Notes under the pieces: generated by a model
The model's input: only the letters and a program-made list of their open reading frames with translations
What the model was told of the DNA's origin: nothing
Database searches by the model: none
Assembly: GCF_013391805.1 (NCBI RefSeq)
Contig: NZ_CP058364.1
Coordinates: 2,361,501-2,425,500 of the forward strand
Direction: 5' to 3'
DNA length: 64,000 nt
DNA from: Galbibacter sp. BG1
GTDB lineage: Bacteria > Bacteroidota > Bacteroidia > Flavobacteriales > Flavobacteriaceae
In this document: positions 54,615-63,501 of the stretch, piece by piece
Layout: each line of letters begins with the position of its first letter
How positions within the stretch are numbered: the first letter of the stretch is position 1
Position numbers and translations under genes: made by a program

Positions 54615-55337
54615 TTAATTTTTAGTACGCTCGAATTCTTCAAGACACCTATTCAAAGCTCTTCCATACTTATGGATACAATCACAAAAAGTATATCCGG
54701 GGCCTTCATTTCGGGTATCAGTAAATTGAACCCTACAATCTGTCATAGAATTTCTGGGCATGGCCTCATGGCCGAACTGTGATCCCAGTACGACAAGGAT
54801 TACAACAGCTATAACGGAAATCACAAACCACCCAGGAAAACGGGTATCGTATTTAACAGGTTTTTTAAAGACCTTGTAATCTGGGAATTGCTTGAAGGGA
54901 AGAATGTACCGTAGTCTATCGTAATTCCAAATGAGTAAATATAGATTGGCAAGTACCATTAAAGGCGAGGTAACGTAAGAACCCTCAAATCTTAGAGCAT
55001 AGGACAAGATCCAAATATTCACAATTACGGGAAAGTAAAGCAAAGCACCGAGCAGAACTGTTCCAGGAATAAGTAATAAAGCCCCTGCAACTACCTGCAC
55101 AATTCCTATATAGGTATAGTAGTAACCCGTTTGATGCAGGGCTTCCAGATAGGCTCCCATGGGATGATTAGTGGATAGTCCACTTGCAAACCGTTCTCCT
55201 AATATTTTGACCATACCAGCGAATATGAAGGCATAGGCCAAGCTCAAACGACAAAAAATGGAAAAGAGCCAATACCATCGGTTTGATTTGATTCTAAAAT
55301 AGAATCGATCGAATTGAGATAAATTTTTCAATTTCAT
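54615..55337 (-). CDS. DoxX-like membrane protein
   Basis: The protein has 240 residues. It has four helices in the order of the DoxX family (residues ~27-45, 75-95, 96-115, 120-140). The first helix carries the family pattern RLSLAYAFIFAGMVKI. A fifth helix lies near 168-185, and the tail has four Cys residues. DoxX proteins are inner-membrane subunits linked to quinone or redox processes. The role here is unknown. It is a chromosome-like gene in the cargo part of the island. Confidence 0.7.
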   Translation of the reverse strand: MKLKNLSQFDRFYFRIKSNRWYWLFSIFCRLSLAYAFIFAGMVKILGERFASGLSTNHPMGAYLEALHQTGYYYTYIGIVQVVAGALLLIPGTVLLGALLYFPVIVNIWILSYALRFEGSYVTSPLMVLANLYLLIWNYDRLRYILPFKQFPDYKVFKKPVKYDTRFPGWFVISVIAVVILVVLGSQFGHEAMPRNSMTDCRVQFTDTRNEGPGYTFCDCIHKYGRALNRCLEEFERTKN

Positions 55338-55787
55338 TCTTATTTAATAGTTGATAAAGAACATCTTTTAAGTCTTTATTTTAAACACCTTATAATATAT
55401 TAAAGTAATAATCCATAGCAAATTCCCTTTAATAAACTATTTATGAAAATTCTTAATTCCATTCCATTGGAGCTAAAGCATTTTTTTCATCGTAGACAGT
55501 TTTATATACTAGTATTTCAATTTTTATAATTGTTACAGATTGATTATGGTATTTAGGGAGAAAATCACATAATTCAAAACGGTAAGACTAGAGGGTTCTT
55601 TAAATAAAAGTAGGATACAGTTAAATCATCTTAAGACTACAAAATGAATATAAGCCCGATAGTGAGCTTTATATGTTTTAGATTGAATAGTTTGAGTTGT
55701 GACAATGCGGTTTCGTCTTTATGATGTCAGTTTTTTCAATAGTTGAAATCATTATTTTACCATTCCCATATTTTTTTAACGGTCTCT
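55338..55787. other. Gene-free region left of the IS element
   Basis: This 450-bp A/T-rich stretch lies between DoxX and the IS left end. I see no gene, RNA or repeat. Confidence 0.4.
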
Positions 55788-55812
55788 TGTAAGCTTCCCC
55801 ATAATAGAACTG
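55788..55812. repeat. IS left inverted repeat
   Basis: TGTAAGCTTCCCC then ATAATAGAACTG; matches the right end in its first 12 bases. Confidence 0.85.
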
Positions 55813-55813
55813 C

Positions 55814-56602
55814 TTAATTTTCTAAAACTGGTTTAAAAATACCGTTTTTAATTCTACTTTGGCTAGCCAAAGTAGAATTAAGTTTTGCATATTTTACCGG
55901 AGGGATTTTTCCCAAGGCATCGTGAGGTCTGTGGTTATTGTAGTCATCGACCCATATTTGCGTCTGTTCCCTTACCTGATCAATGTTCTGGAATATGTAT
56001 TTGTTTAGTACCCCGCGTCTATAGCTGCCATTGAAGCGTTCTATAAAAGCATTTTGGGTTGGTTTCCCAGGCTGTATGTACTGGAAAGCTATCTCGTGCA
56101 TTTCGCTCCATTGTGATGCGATCTCGGCGATAAATTCCGGCCCATTGTCCATCCGTATCTTCCGGGGCTTCCCTCTTTTGTTGATGAGATGGTTGAGCAC
56201 CCAAACCACCCGGCTGCTGGTCAATGAAAAGTCTATTTCTATATGGAGCGCCTCCCTGTTAAAATCATCGATGATGTTAAAGGCCCTGAAGCGTCTTTTG
56301 TTCTCTAGGACATCGGTTACAAAATCCATGCTCCAGGTATGGTTAAGTTGATCTGGTACATTTAAAGGCTCCTTGACCCTTGCCGGTAAACGTTTCTTTG
56401 CCTTTCTTCTCAAGGGAAGCCCCAGTGACACATAGACCCTGTACACCCTTTTATGGTTCCATGGCTTGCCCTCTTCCCGCAACCGGTCGTAAGCCTTCCA
56501 AAACCCCTCTTCAGAATGCGCTTCAGCTTTCTCTTTCAAAGCTCGTTCTATCTCACTGTCATCTTTGGCTATCGGGTTGTAGTAATAAACGCTCTTGCTC
56601 AT
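55814..56602 (-). CDS. IS3-family transposase OrfB (integrase catalytic domain)
   Basis: The listed frame (263 codons) is the part with its own ATG. The functional protein is OrfAB, made by -1 frameshifting in the A run at 56690-56684, and the frame is open through that point. The DDE core is visible: Asp in TWSMDFVTD, Asp in [10 protein letters not shown] and Glu in [12 protein letters not shown]. The start [10 protein letters not shown] and the end EYAK-like tail are typical. It cuts and joins IS ends. It lies in the complete IS element. Confidence 0.92.
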   Translation of the reverse strand: MSKSVYYYNPIAKDDSEIERALKEKAEAHSEEGFWKAYDRLREEGKPWNHKRVYRVYVSLGLPLRRKAKKRLPARVKEPLNVPDQLNHTWSMDFVTDVLENKRRFRAFNIIDDFNREALHIEIDFSLTSSRVVWVLNHLINKRGKPRKIRMDNGPEFIAEIASQWSEMHEIAFQYIQPGKPTQNAFIERFNGSYRRGVLNKYIFQNIDQVREQTQIWVDDYNNHRPHDALGKIPPVKYAKLNSTLASQSRIKNGIFKPVLEN

Positions 56603-56676
56603 TCCCAGGACACGGCACGCCCTACTGATACCGTAATGAATGAGCTCTTTGCTGATACTCCGCTTACGGCAGGGCT

Positions 56677-56943
56677 TTAAAGCTTTTTTTCGATAACCTC
56701 CTTGGCCATCTGGTGGTCAAGGGCCAATGTGGCATACATCTGCTTGAGCTTACGGTTTTCCTCTTCGAGCTCCTTTAACCGTTTTAGCTCCTTACCGCTC
56801 ATCCCTGCATAGCGTTCCCGCCATTTGTAGAAGGCAGCGGTGCTCACCCCATGCTCACGGCTGATCTGAGCAGCTGTTTTGCCGTTGTCGAATTCTTTTA
56901 AAATCTTTGCGATCTGTTGCGGACTGAATTTACTCTTTCTCAT
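56677..56943 (-). CDS. IS3-family transposase OrfA
   Basis: The protein has 88 residues, with the helix-turn-helix [21 protein letters not shown] and a leucine-rich coiled coil at the end ([21 protein letters not shown]), typical of IS3 OrfA. The last codons hold a run of seven A then G (56690-56683), the usual slippery site that lets ribosomes shift into OrfB. Confidence 0.92.
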   Translation of the reverse strand: MRKSKFSPQQIAKILKEFDNGKTAAQISREHGVSTAAFYKWRERYAGMSGKELKRLKELEEENRKLKQMYATLALDHQMAKEVIEKKL

Positions 56944-56984
56944 AATTGCTGTTTAAAATTAATAAAATTATTATACTTCTAAAC

Positions 56985-57009
56985 AGTTCGGTTTTAAGGG
57001 AAGCTTACA
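56985..57009. repeat. IS right inverted repeat
   Basis: CAGTTCGG...GGGAAGCTTACA; inverted match of the left end over its outer 12 bases. Confidence 0.85.
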
Positions 57010-57522
57010 AATTACCAGAATTATTTTTTAGGTGTGTTTAAAACCATAAATAATCCAAGGCATTTATTTGGTAGAATTTACTCAAAAATTAAGGTTTAAA
57101 AACCTATATTTTGTTAACTTCTAAGCAAGTTAAGTAGGGGTTACTCCCTGGATAAGCCCTATATAAGCCTATAGGAGTACTAAAAGAGTGTGTATTTATC
57201 CAAAAGATATCCAACGGACTACGGGAAACAGTATCCGAGGTTCCAGGAACATCCACAAAAGCTACAAAGAATCATTGGAAAATAGGCACTGTGATCCCCG
57301 CAGCTATTGGAGCATAATCTCAACTCGAAACAGTGTCTGAGAAGCCGAATCCTCACCTGCGAAAGGGGAGGAGGTTCAGGGTGACAACAAAAGAACTTTT
57401 TAAATTATCAACGATTTAACACCCGATAAACAACATTATTAGATAGACAAAAAAATAAATATTGACTTTGAAAAACTGGGCTAGTGCTTTTCATTGGGGC
57501 CATTGTTGTAGCCAGTACTTTT
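57010..57522. other. Gene-free region between the IS element and the defence genes
   Basis: This 513-bp stretch has no coding frame that I trust. It is GC-richer near 57130-57410. The right end holds one copy of a short direct repeat (57474-57494) that recurs at 61759-61779. It may be decayed sequence of an older gene. Confidence 0.35.
57474..57494. repeat. Direct repeat copy 1 (partner at 61759-61779)
   Basis: AACTGGGCTAGTGCTTTTCAT differs at two of 21 positions from the second copy. The bases before it (AGATAGAC, then A run) also resemble those before the second copy. Confidence 0.55.
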
Positions 57523-59574
57523 TTAAATTAATTTCAATTGGTCAAATAGTATTTTGTTTCTTTGTTTAGCGTCTTTGATTATTTTTTTAAATGGTAATAC
57601 TTCAATATAAGCTCTTGAAGTATTTGTTTCATAAAATCTAAAATAACCCAAACCATCTTGAGTTTGGTCAAAACTTTCGTAATCTAAAATACTTTGTAGA
57701 GTTGGTGTTATGTCCGCAACAATGTAACAATAGAATGGCGTCTTTTTACTAGCTTCAATTCTTTTACCCCTTACTTTTTCATTACCATTAACTATTTCTT
57801 CAACATAAGTTCTAACTTGCTTTATAGGGTCATCTTTATACGAACCTTGTTTATAGTTATCTCTTTCAGGTTTTTTGAATTCAACAATTGTGAAAGATTC
57901 AAAAGGATATTCATCTTCTGAATAAAGTGTAGCATTTTCAAAAACATCTTCTTTTTTAACAACTAAGTCCATTCTTTTAGAAGAGTCCGAATTCAATTCT
58001 TCTACCTGTTTAAATAGTTTGTCAGATGCTAATAATTTATTGTATGTTAACCGTTCATCGAGTAACCATAAGTTTTGTTTATCCGTAGTTATTGTTTTAC
58101 CAGTTTCTCGAATTGGAAAAAACAGACTATGGACAATATCTTCATTTTCAAACTTATTTTCTTCATTTAGTTCAATAAGTTTGTCAAGCAAATCAATAAC
58201 AGCCCTTCTATGAACAATATATCTGGCTAAATCTGATTGTCCTATTTCATTAAAGTTCGTTAGAAATTCAGAATAACGCTCTTTATAGTTGTCGAGCTGT
58301 GTTATATCTTTTTCTTTGTCGATTAATTCAAGTCCTTTCGATTTTACATCTAATCTCCACTCACTTTCTATTTCATATAATTTTATGTCAAGCTCTTGTT
58401 TAGATAGGCCTGCAGGTAGTTTTTCAATTTGTTCTTTTTTGTGTTGAAGAATAGTGTTATAATTTGGATATTCTTGTTCTATAATTGGAACATAAAACTC
58501 CATTTTCTCCTTTCTAACTTTGGTCAAAAAATCTTTTAAAAGTTCTTCAACGCATTTTATGGTTTCTTTTCTAATCTTTGAAAGTGTAATTTCTTCTAAA
58601 TCTATTTCATCTTCATATTCTTCAATGGTAAAGTTGAAACTTGTTCTCGATTCATTTACGTTTTTATTCAAATAATCACCAACAACAAATACTTGGAAAT
58701 AAAACTCAGTTTCTCCATCAACTACTTTGCTATTAAAATCATTTATTGATTTAGAGAGTCCTTCACTTTTTACTGTTCTTTCGTGAGCACAATAATGTAT
58801 TTTATGACTTTGTGCTTTAAAAGATTTTGAGATAAATACGCTAAATGATTGCTTTGAGATTGTAAAATGACTTTGAAGTATTTCTTTCTCAAATTCTCTC
58901 TCAAATAAGTTATTTAGATTAATTTCAATATCATCTTGATTCTTAATAATTATTTCTGGTTGAATTCCTTGAATGAAATATAATTGAAAATGATTAACAA
59001 TTTGTCTGCCAATTTCCATTAATGATTTAGGTATGAAATTTTGGTATTTTGCTTCACATAGCGATAGTGTTAGGCTCGTGCCTGTACTTTTTTGGTTTGT
59101 TTGTAAATTATCTTCGTAATCGTGAAAGCCTTCTTTTGATTTTCTATATTCAAACTTTCTTAATTTCAGGCTAGAACCATTTTGGTAGATACTTTTTACA
59201 ATAAGTTTGTTAAATGCTTTTAGGCAAATTAATCTGCCAACCCCTTTTCCTCCAATAGCAAGTTTTTTCTCGGAATCAAATTCAGCAAACGAAATTAGGT
59301 TTTCCTTGTTTAGACCAATTCCATTGTCTGTTACTGTAAATGAATTAATAGGGTATTGTTCAATATCTGAAATCTGTTTTAAAACTTCTTCATCACCATT
59401 TCGTATTGCTTTGACTTCGATTTTGCCTATAAAGGTATTTTCGATTTCCTTTCTCTCTTGAATGGCGTGAATAGAATTACTTATAACTTCAAAAAGAGGA
59501 TATAGGGCCTTTGTTCTCGGTAGGTTCAATTTCTGAACACGATATCTTAAATTGGTAGAACTTTTTGGTAACAT
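57523..59574 (-). CDS. GHKL ATPase with C-terminal PD-(D/E)XK-like domain, defence candidate
   Basis: The protein has 683 residues and no signal peptide. Residues 1-~180 are a GHKL (Hsp90/MutL/histidine-kinase-type) ATP-binding fold: N box PLFEVISNSIHAI with Glu29 and Asn33, G1 box TDNGIGL at 82-88, and G2 box GGKGVGRL at 108-115. Residues ~330-530 form a long helical, coiled-coil-like middle. Residues ~530-640 resemble a PD-(D/E)XK nuclease: Asp536 (RMDLVV), then Glu565-x-Lys567 (IVEFKKP). The layout recalls the prokaryotic MORC-like proteins linked to restriction. It lies on the same strand as the DUF262 gene, 101 bp downstream of it, in cargo of a mobile island. I infer anti-phage function. 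Confidence 0.75.
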   Translation of the reverse strand: MLPKSSTNLRYRVQKLNLPRTKALYPLFEVISNSIHAIQERKEIENTFIGKIEVKAIRNGDEEVLKQISDIEQYPINSFTVTDNGIGLNKENLISFAEFDSEKKLAIGGKGVGRLICLKAFNKLIVKSIYQNGSSLKLRKFEYRKSKEGFHDYEDNLQTNQKSTGTSLTLSLCEAKYQNFIPKSLMEIGRQIVNHFQLYFIQGIQPEIIIKNQDDIEINLNNLFEREFEKEILQSHFTISKQSFSVFISKSFKAQSHKIHYCAHERTVKSEGLSKSINDFNSKVVDGETEFYFQVFVVGDYLNKNVNESRTSFNFTIEEYEDEIDLEEITLSKIRKETIKCVEELLKDFLTKVRKEKMEFYVPIIEQEYPNYNTILQHKKEQIEKLPAGLSKQELDIKLYEIESEWRLDVKSKGLELIDKEKDITQLDNYKERYSEFLTNFNEIGQSDLARYIVHRRAVIDLLDKLIELNEENKFENEDIVHSLFFPIRETGKTITTDKQNLWLLDERLTYNKLLASDKLFKQVEELNSDSSKRMDLVVKKEDVFENATLYSEDEYPFESFTIVEFKKPERDNYKQGSYKDDPIKQVRTYVEEIVNGNEKVRGKRIEASKKTPFYCYIVADITPTLQSILDYESFDQTQDGLGYFRFYETNTSRAYIEVLPFKKIIKDAKQRNKILFDQLKLI

Positions 59575-59675
59575 TCTATTTTGTTGATTTTGTGTTTGTA
59601 TTGGCTACAAAGGTTTAGATATGTGTAGTGTCCCGGAGGGCATTGCGTATCGGTGTTGTTGGCTGTAGTTTTTTA

Positions 59676-61367
59676 TTAATAATCAAGACGCCAAATTTGC
59701 TTAGCAACCTTGGCTAATTTGGATTGCCTTTTTTTCAAGTTGTTTGGATTCCATACGTCAAATTCAAATTCATTGGCTAATTTATATTTAGAATTCAAGT
59801 ATAGTGGCTTCTTATTTGTAATTGTTTTGTTCTCACAATCCTTATTTAGTTTCTTTTCTAAAACTGCATAGTTACCTAGTCGATAGATAAATTGAATTTG
59901 TGTGTCTTTTACAAAACTTGAAGTCCAATCTTCATTTGGGTTTTCTGGTAAGATATGTTCAATAGTTCCATTATCTTCATCAAAATTCATTGTCCCGTTA
60001 TCTGATAATTTGTTTTCAATTGAGTACATAATGTAACGGACTAGGCGATTTTTTGATGTAGTTTTAATAGCTTTTAATGTGAACTGATTTGTGAATATTT
60101 CATCATTAACATACAAGCTGCTAACATCTTTAAAAACATGTGTTGGATTGGAGCTAATTTCTTTGATTATATTGTTTGCCGCTCGCGAATATACTTGCTC
60201 TAAAACATTAGTCTTTAATCCTGAAATGACAGAATAACGAAATGAAATTATGGAACATATTTTAACCACCTTAGCAAAATTACTGGTGTCAAATTTTTCA
60301 TAAGCTGCAAGTAGTAAAGGAAATGGCTGTTTAATGCCATATAGTTGAAGTTCTGAAAGATGTTTGATAATCTCTTGTTGTCCTTTCCATAAATCATCCT
60401 TAGGATCTGATAACGCATTAAAAACTTCTGCATGCAATTCTAGGTTAGAGATTATACTCATTACTTCCGTTTGATTTGTTACTTCCTTTTTAATTGCCTT
60501 AAAAAGTTCTTTTTCAGTAATTAATCTATTTCGAGAAATCCAATAATACCTTAAAAAGTTAGCAAAGTCTTTGTACTTGATAAACTTAAGGATACTGTCC
60601 CATTTATTCTTTAAATGATCATGATCAGATTCACTAACTCTAGAGAATAAGTAATTTTTAAATAAATCAGTTACAGTTAGAGGTATTCCTCTATCATTTA
60701 ATGTTTCAAATACCAAATAAGCGTTAAGCTCATCCACAACTGTAATTTGAATAAACTGTAAATTATCGCCAACAAATTCAATGAAATCAATTAAATCATC
60801 AACAGATGATTCAACATCATATGTGTCTTTAAGTTTTTTATAGAAATAGTCGTAGGCATAAACAAGTGATTTGTTGGAAATTGGTTCCCGAGTAATATTT
60901 GGAACTTTATGAAACTGAATTAAATAACTTGAATAAATGGGATTATTTAACTTATTAAGTTTAAGTTTTGGTGAAAACATTAAAGACTTTGCTGATTTGA
61001 ATCCAACAAATTTTCGCATGAGAATGTCTTTTCTCTCTTCATTGTTATCCTTGTCAATGTCTGCCTCAATTAGATCATTTAGTACTCTAATACAGCTTAA
61101 AGCAAGTAAACTTAATGTGGTAATACGTTGTTGTCCGTCTATTATTTCTAGTTCTTTTTTACCTTTTTTAATAAGAACAATTGAGCCCATATAATGTCTC
61201 GAGCTGGCCTCAATAGAATTTTGAATATCAAGCCATAAGTCATCCCAATTGTCTTCTTTCCAAGAATAATCTCTTTGAAACAAGGGGACTTGATAAATAT
61301 TGTCACCTGATATTATATCTGCAAATGATATGGTATTTGCATTTAGTAAATTTTCAGTTCTTTCCAT
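59676..61367 (-). CDS. DUF262/DUF1524 (GmrSD-like) protein, defence candidate
   Basis: The protein has 563 residues. The N-terminal DUF262 domain has QRDYSW (31-36) and IDGQQRITTL with the ParB/sulfiredoxin-like D-G-Q-Q-R at 77-81, the nucleotide-binding site of the GmrS half. The C-terminal DUF1524 domain has the HNH-type site with His471 in TIEHILPENP, then RLGNYAVLEKKLNK and a further Asn/Lys pair. GmrSD enzymes cut DNA with modified bases (type IV restriction). No smaller partner is visible, so both halves are in one chain. It ends 101 bp before the GHKL gene start. Function is inferred from family. Confidence 0.85.
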   Translation of the reverse strand: MERTENLLNANTISFADIISGDNIYQVPLFQRDYSWKEDNWDDLWLDIQNSIEASSRHYMGSIVLIKKGKKELEIIDGQQRITTLSLLALSCIRVLNDLIEADIDKDNNEERKDILMRKFVGFKSAKSLMFSPKLKLNKLNNPIYSSYLIQFHKVPNITREPISNKSLVYAYDYFYKKLKDTYDVESSVDDLIDFIEFVGDNLQFIQITVVDELNAYLVFETLNDRGIPLTVTDLFKNYLFSRVSESDHDHLKNKWDSILKFIKYKDFANFLRYYWISRNRLITEKELFKAIKKEVTNQTEVMSIISNLELHAEVFNALSDPKDDLWKGQQEIIKHLSELQLYGIKQPFPLLLAAYEKFDTSNFAKVVKICSIISFRYSVISGLKTNVLEQVYSRAANNIIKEISSNPTHVFKDVSSLYVNDEIFTNQFTLKAIKTTSKNRLVRYIMYSIENKLSDNGTMNFDEDNGTIEHILPENPNEDWTSSFVKDTQIQFIYRLGNYAVLEKKLNKDCENKTITNKKPLYLNSKYKLANEFEFDVWNPNNLKKRQSKLAKVAKQIWRLDY

Positions 61368-61496
61368 ATTATCTATTAATTACAGCCAACGGTTGTACAT
61401 ATACATATCTCACATATATACCTTTCAAATATAGAATAAAATTTAATACGGTTTTATTATTTAGAATTTTGTGATTTAAAAAAAGATCCTTTTAAA

Positions 61497-61526
61497 ACAA
61501 AAAAGCCAATCACATTGGATTGGTTT
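61497..61526 (-). terminator. Candidate minus-strand terminator
   Basis: Hairpin AACCAATC/GATTGGCT with a 6-nt loop and six T after it on the minus strand. It lies 280 bp after the DUF3761 stop codon. Confidence 0.55.
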
Positions 61527-61758
61527 ACAGGTAGATTGCATTAGTCTTTTATTCTGGAATGTTTATGCCATATTTGTCTTCAAACTATTTAAATAGTCTT
61601 CTTAAAGAGTATTTTTCAGGTCGGCATATGTTGTAAATGGTAGAAATTGGAACATCATATCCTCAAGATTATAATATTGGGATTTAAATACTTCTCCAAG
61701 CTAAATAGCTCTCCCAAAAAAAAATTATGAGGTAGATAAAAAAATGGTGAATTTGGAG

Positions 61759-61779
61759 AACTGGACTAGTACTTTTCAT
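61759..61779. repeat. Direct repeat copy 2 (partner at 57474-57494)
   Basis: AACTGGACTAGTACTTTTCAT; same direction as copy 1, two differences in 21. The two copies bracket the GHKL and DUF262 genes. Confidence 0.55.
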
Positions 61780-61806
61780 AGTATATCTTGTTAATAAATG
61801 TTTTTT

Positions 61807-62607
61807 TTAATCCCACCAATATTCATATTTCCAACTTTTTACCCCGTTATGGTGTGAGCAAGTTCCACTACCAGTTGAATAAGATGAAGTTCCATCTCTA
61901 CATTTAGCTCCAATTTTTTTTCTCGAGCCACAAGTAAAAACGATAAAAAATATTAATGCTATACTTGCATATTTGAGAAACTTAAAAGTAAAATCGATTT
62001 CCTTACTTTCTGTAATTTTATTTAACTCTTTTTGTTCCTCAAATATTGGTTTTCTTTTTATCTCTTCTTTGAGTCTTGCTACTTTCTGTCTTTTATATTG
62101 AAGTCGATCATATTTTTCTATTAAAGAAACTCTTTCTTTTTCAGATATATTTTGCCATTCTAAACTATTATTAGCTTTAGAAATGACGTTAAAATATTGG
62201 CTAGATTTATATGTAATATTACTGTTTGGATTTTTATGAGAAAAATTATTCCAAATTACTTTCTTTTGATTTGAGTATAATGAATTCAGGCTATTTTTTC
62301 TTTCAATTGAAAATTTATTCCAATCTCTTTTGGAAATATTTAATCCCACTCTAGTTTCTCTATACTCATTTTCTTTTGAGCGTTGTTTTAATTTCGTTTC
62401 ATATGCTTTTTCTTGCTCAGGGGTTATAATACTTAAAAGTATTAACTGAAAAATTGGTAAAATAATTTTAAAGCCTAAAAATATAAATACAAAAAATGCA
62501 ATAAAATACAATTCTCCGAAAACTATTATTAAAACTAATGCTTTGATAGTCAGAACCACGCAAATTGCATTTTCATTTTTTTCTATGTATTTATCCAGTC
62601 CTACCAT
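61807..62607 (-). CDS. Membrane protein with DUF3761 C-terminal motif
   Basis: The protein has 266 residues. Two hydrophobic stretches near the start (residues ~14-60), a charged helical middle with many Lys, Arg and Glu, a third helix near 213-225, and a C-terminal Cys/Ser-rich motif. The motif CRDGTSSYSTGSGTCSHHNGVKSW is that of DUF3761, a small extracellular domain with two Cys that may form a disulphide. It has no known activity. The helix order places the motif outside the membrane. It belongs to the minus-strand cargo. Confidence 0.7.
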   Translation of the reverse strand: MVGLDKYIEKNENAICVVLTIKALVLIIVFGELYFIAFFVFIFLGFKIILPIFQLILLSIITPEQEKAYETKLKQRSKENEYRETRVGLNISKRDWNKFSIERKNSLNSLYSNQKKVIWNNFSHKNPNSNITYKSSQYFNVISKANNSLEWQNISEKERVSLIEKYDRLQYKRQKVARLKEEIKRKPIFEEQKELNKITESKEIDFTFKFLKYASIALIFFIVFTCGSRKKIGAKCRDGTSSYSTGSGTCSHHNGVKSWKYEYWWD

Positions 62608-62847
62608 TTTTTTGATTTAAATCTAATAAGCTTTTGAAAATATTCAAGAAAATATTTATGAGGTTTGAATAATTATTTTTGCGGGAGGTATTTTATAAAC
62701 ATTTGTTAGCGGCCTAGCTTAGAAGTTGTGCGGGATTTCATGGCACTTCACTGTCCTGCTACTGTAAAGTTTATTTATTGTAATCAATTTCCATGTACGC
62801 ACTTTAGCCCGAATTATGTATAGGAGCCATTGTTATGCTTCGTTTTT
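62608..62847. other. Intergenic region without clear features
   Basis: This 240-bp stretch lies between the DUF2290 gene and the DUF3761 gene. It contains GCTAAC-like and CCATTGTTA-like words that recur near 57500. I see no gene. Confidence 0.3.
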
Positions 62848-63501
62848 CTAGTATGTAATATGAAGTAATCTTTTTTCATTATCAGTTGCTAATTCGTCAA
62901 AGTTTAAGTTCGACTCTAATTCCGTTTCAAGATTATCTTCAAGAAATTTATAACTGTAAAAGTTTCTTAAGATAAAAGAAACAAATCTTTTTGGTGAAAT
63001 TGGTTTTGTGATTGGAATACGACAATCTTTATAATTGCCAAAAGTGCAATGTACTCTTGGGTGTATTATATCTGTATGAACATCTGAAAAATCAAATCTA
63101 ATAGGAAATATTATAGTCTTTTTATCCAGAATATCCGTAAATAACTCGTTTCCAAAATATAATTCTTCAAATTCTTCAGGATTATCTTGAAACTTCTCAA
63201 AAGTTGGGTTTGGATAAAAACTTAGTATATGACCAACTATATTGTTTCTATGAAATTGGTATTTCATTTGCAATAAAGCTCCATCAAGAAGCATTATGTT
63301 GTAATCTTTTTCATTCACACAAGTATTGTAAATCTTTTCATAGGCTTCGTTCTTTAATGAAAAAGATATGTTTTTATAGTTCTCCCAAACTAATTCATTA
63401 TTTACATATTTTGGAAAGTTTTGATTTATAGAAATACTTTTATTTACCAATAAATTGGTCAAGTTCTTTATTTCTTTATGAATGGCTACCCTATCAGTCA
63501 T
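62848..63501 (-). CDS. DUF2290 family protein
   Basis: The protein has 217 residues, soluble. I recognise DUF2290 from the blocks LLDGALLQMKYQF, FDFSDVHTDIIHPRVHCTFGNYKDCRIPITKPISPKRFVSFILRNFY. The start overlaps the stop of the helicase gene by 8 bp, so the two are translationally coupled. The pair would act together. DUF2290 proteins are often found next to helicases in defence-like islands, but no biochemical activity is known to me. Confidence 0.75.
   Translation of the reverse strand: MTDRVAIHKEIKNLTNLLVNKSISINQNFPKYVNNELVWENYKNISFSLKNEAYEKIYNTCVNEKDYNIMLLDGALLQMKYQFHRNNIVGHILSFYPNPTFEKFQDNPEEFEELYFGNELFTDILDKKTIIFPIRFDFSDVHTDIIHPRVHCTFGNYKDCRIPITKPISPKRFVSFILRNFYSYKFLEDNLETELESNLNFDELATDNEKRLLHITY

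Larger units (their letters stand above)
55788..57009 (-). mobile_element. Complete IS3-family insertion sequence
   Basis: The element is 1222 bp. The ends are imperfect inverted repeats: left TGTAAGCTTCCC...AGAACTG at 55788, right (read inward) TGTAAGCTTCCC...CGAACTG ending at 57009, with the first 12 bases identical. It encodes OrfA and OrfB overlapping through a slippery run of A. No target-site duplication is visible: the bases flanking the two ends differ (TCT left, AAT right). That could mean recombination between copies or a very short duplication lost later. Confidence 0.9.
61368..61806. other. Intergenic region with minus-strand hairpin and repeat copy 2
   Basis: This 439-bp region separates the DUF262 gene from the DUF3761 gene. 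A hairpin CCAATC/GATTGG (61506-61523) is followed on the minus strand by a T run (61502-61496) and looks like a terminator. The second copy of the direct repeat is at 61759-61779. TACAGCCAAC at 61381-61390 is the inverted copy of GTTGGCTGTA at 59658-59667. A weak minus-strand frame near 61560-61640 (ICRPEKYSLRRLFK) may be a decayed gene end. Confidence 0.45.

Noticed and set aside
57130-57420. Possible gene remnant between the IS and the GHKL gene
   Set aside because: Translations in all frames are broken within 20-40 codons and show no motif that I recognise.
59640-61400. Integron attC sites around the DUF262 gene
   Set aside because: GTTGGCT does not fit the attC core GTTRRRY, and no IntI gene is in the window, so only a general repeat is claimed.
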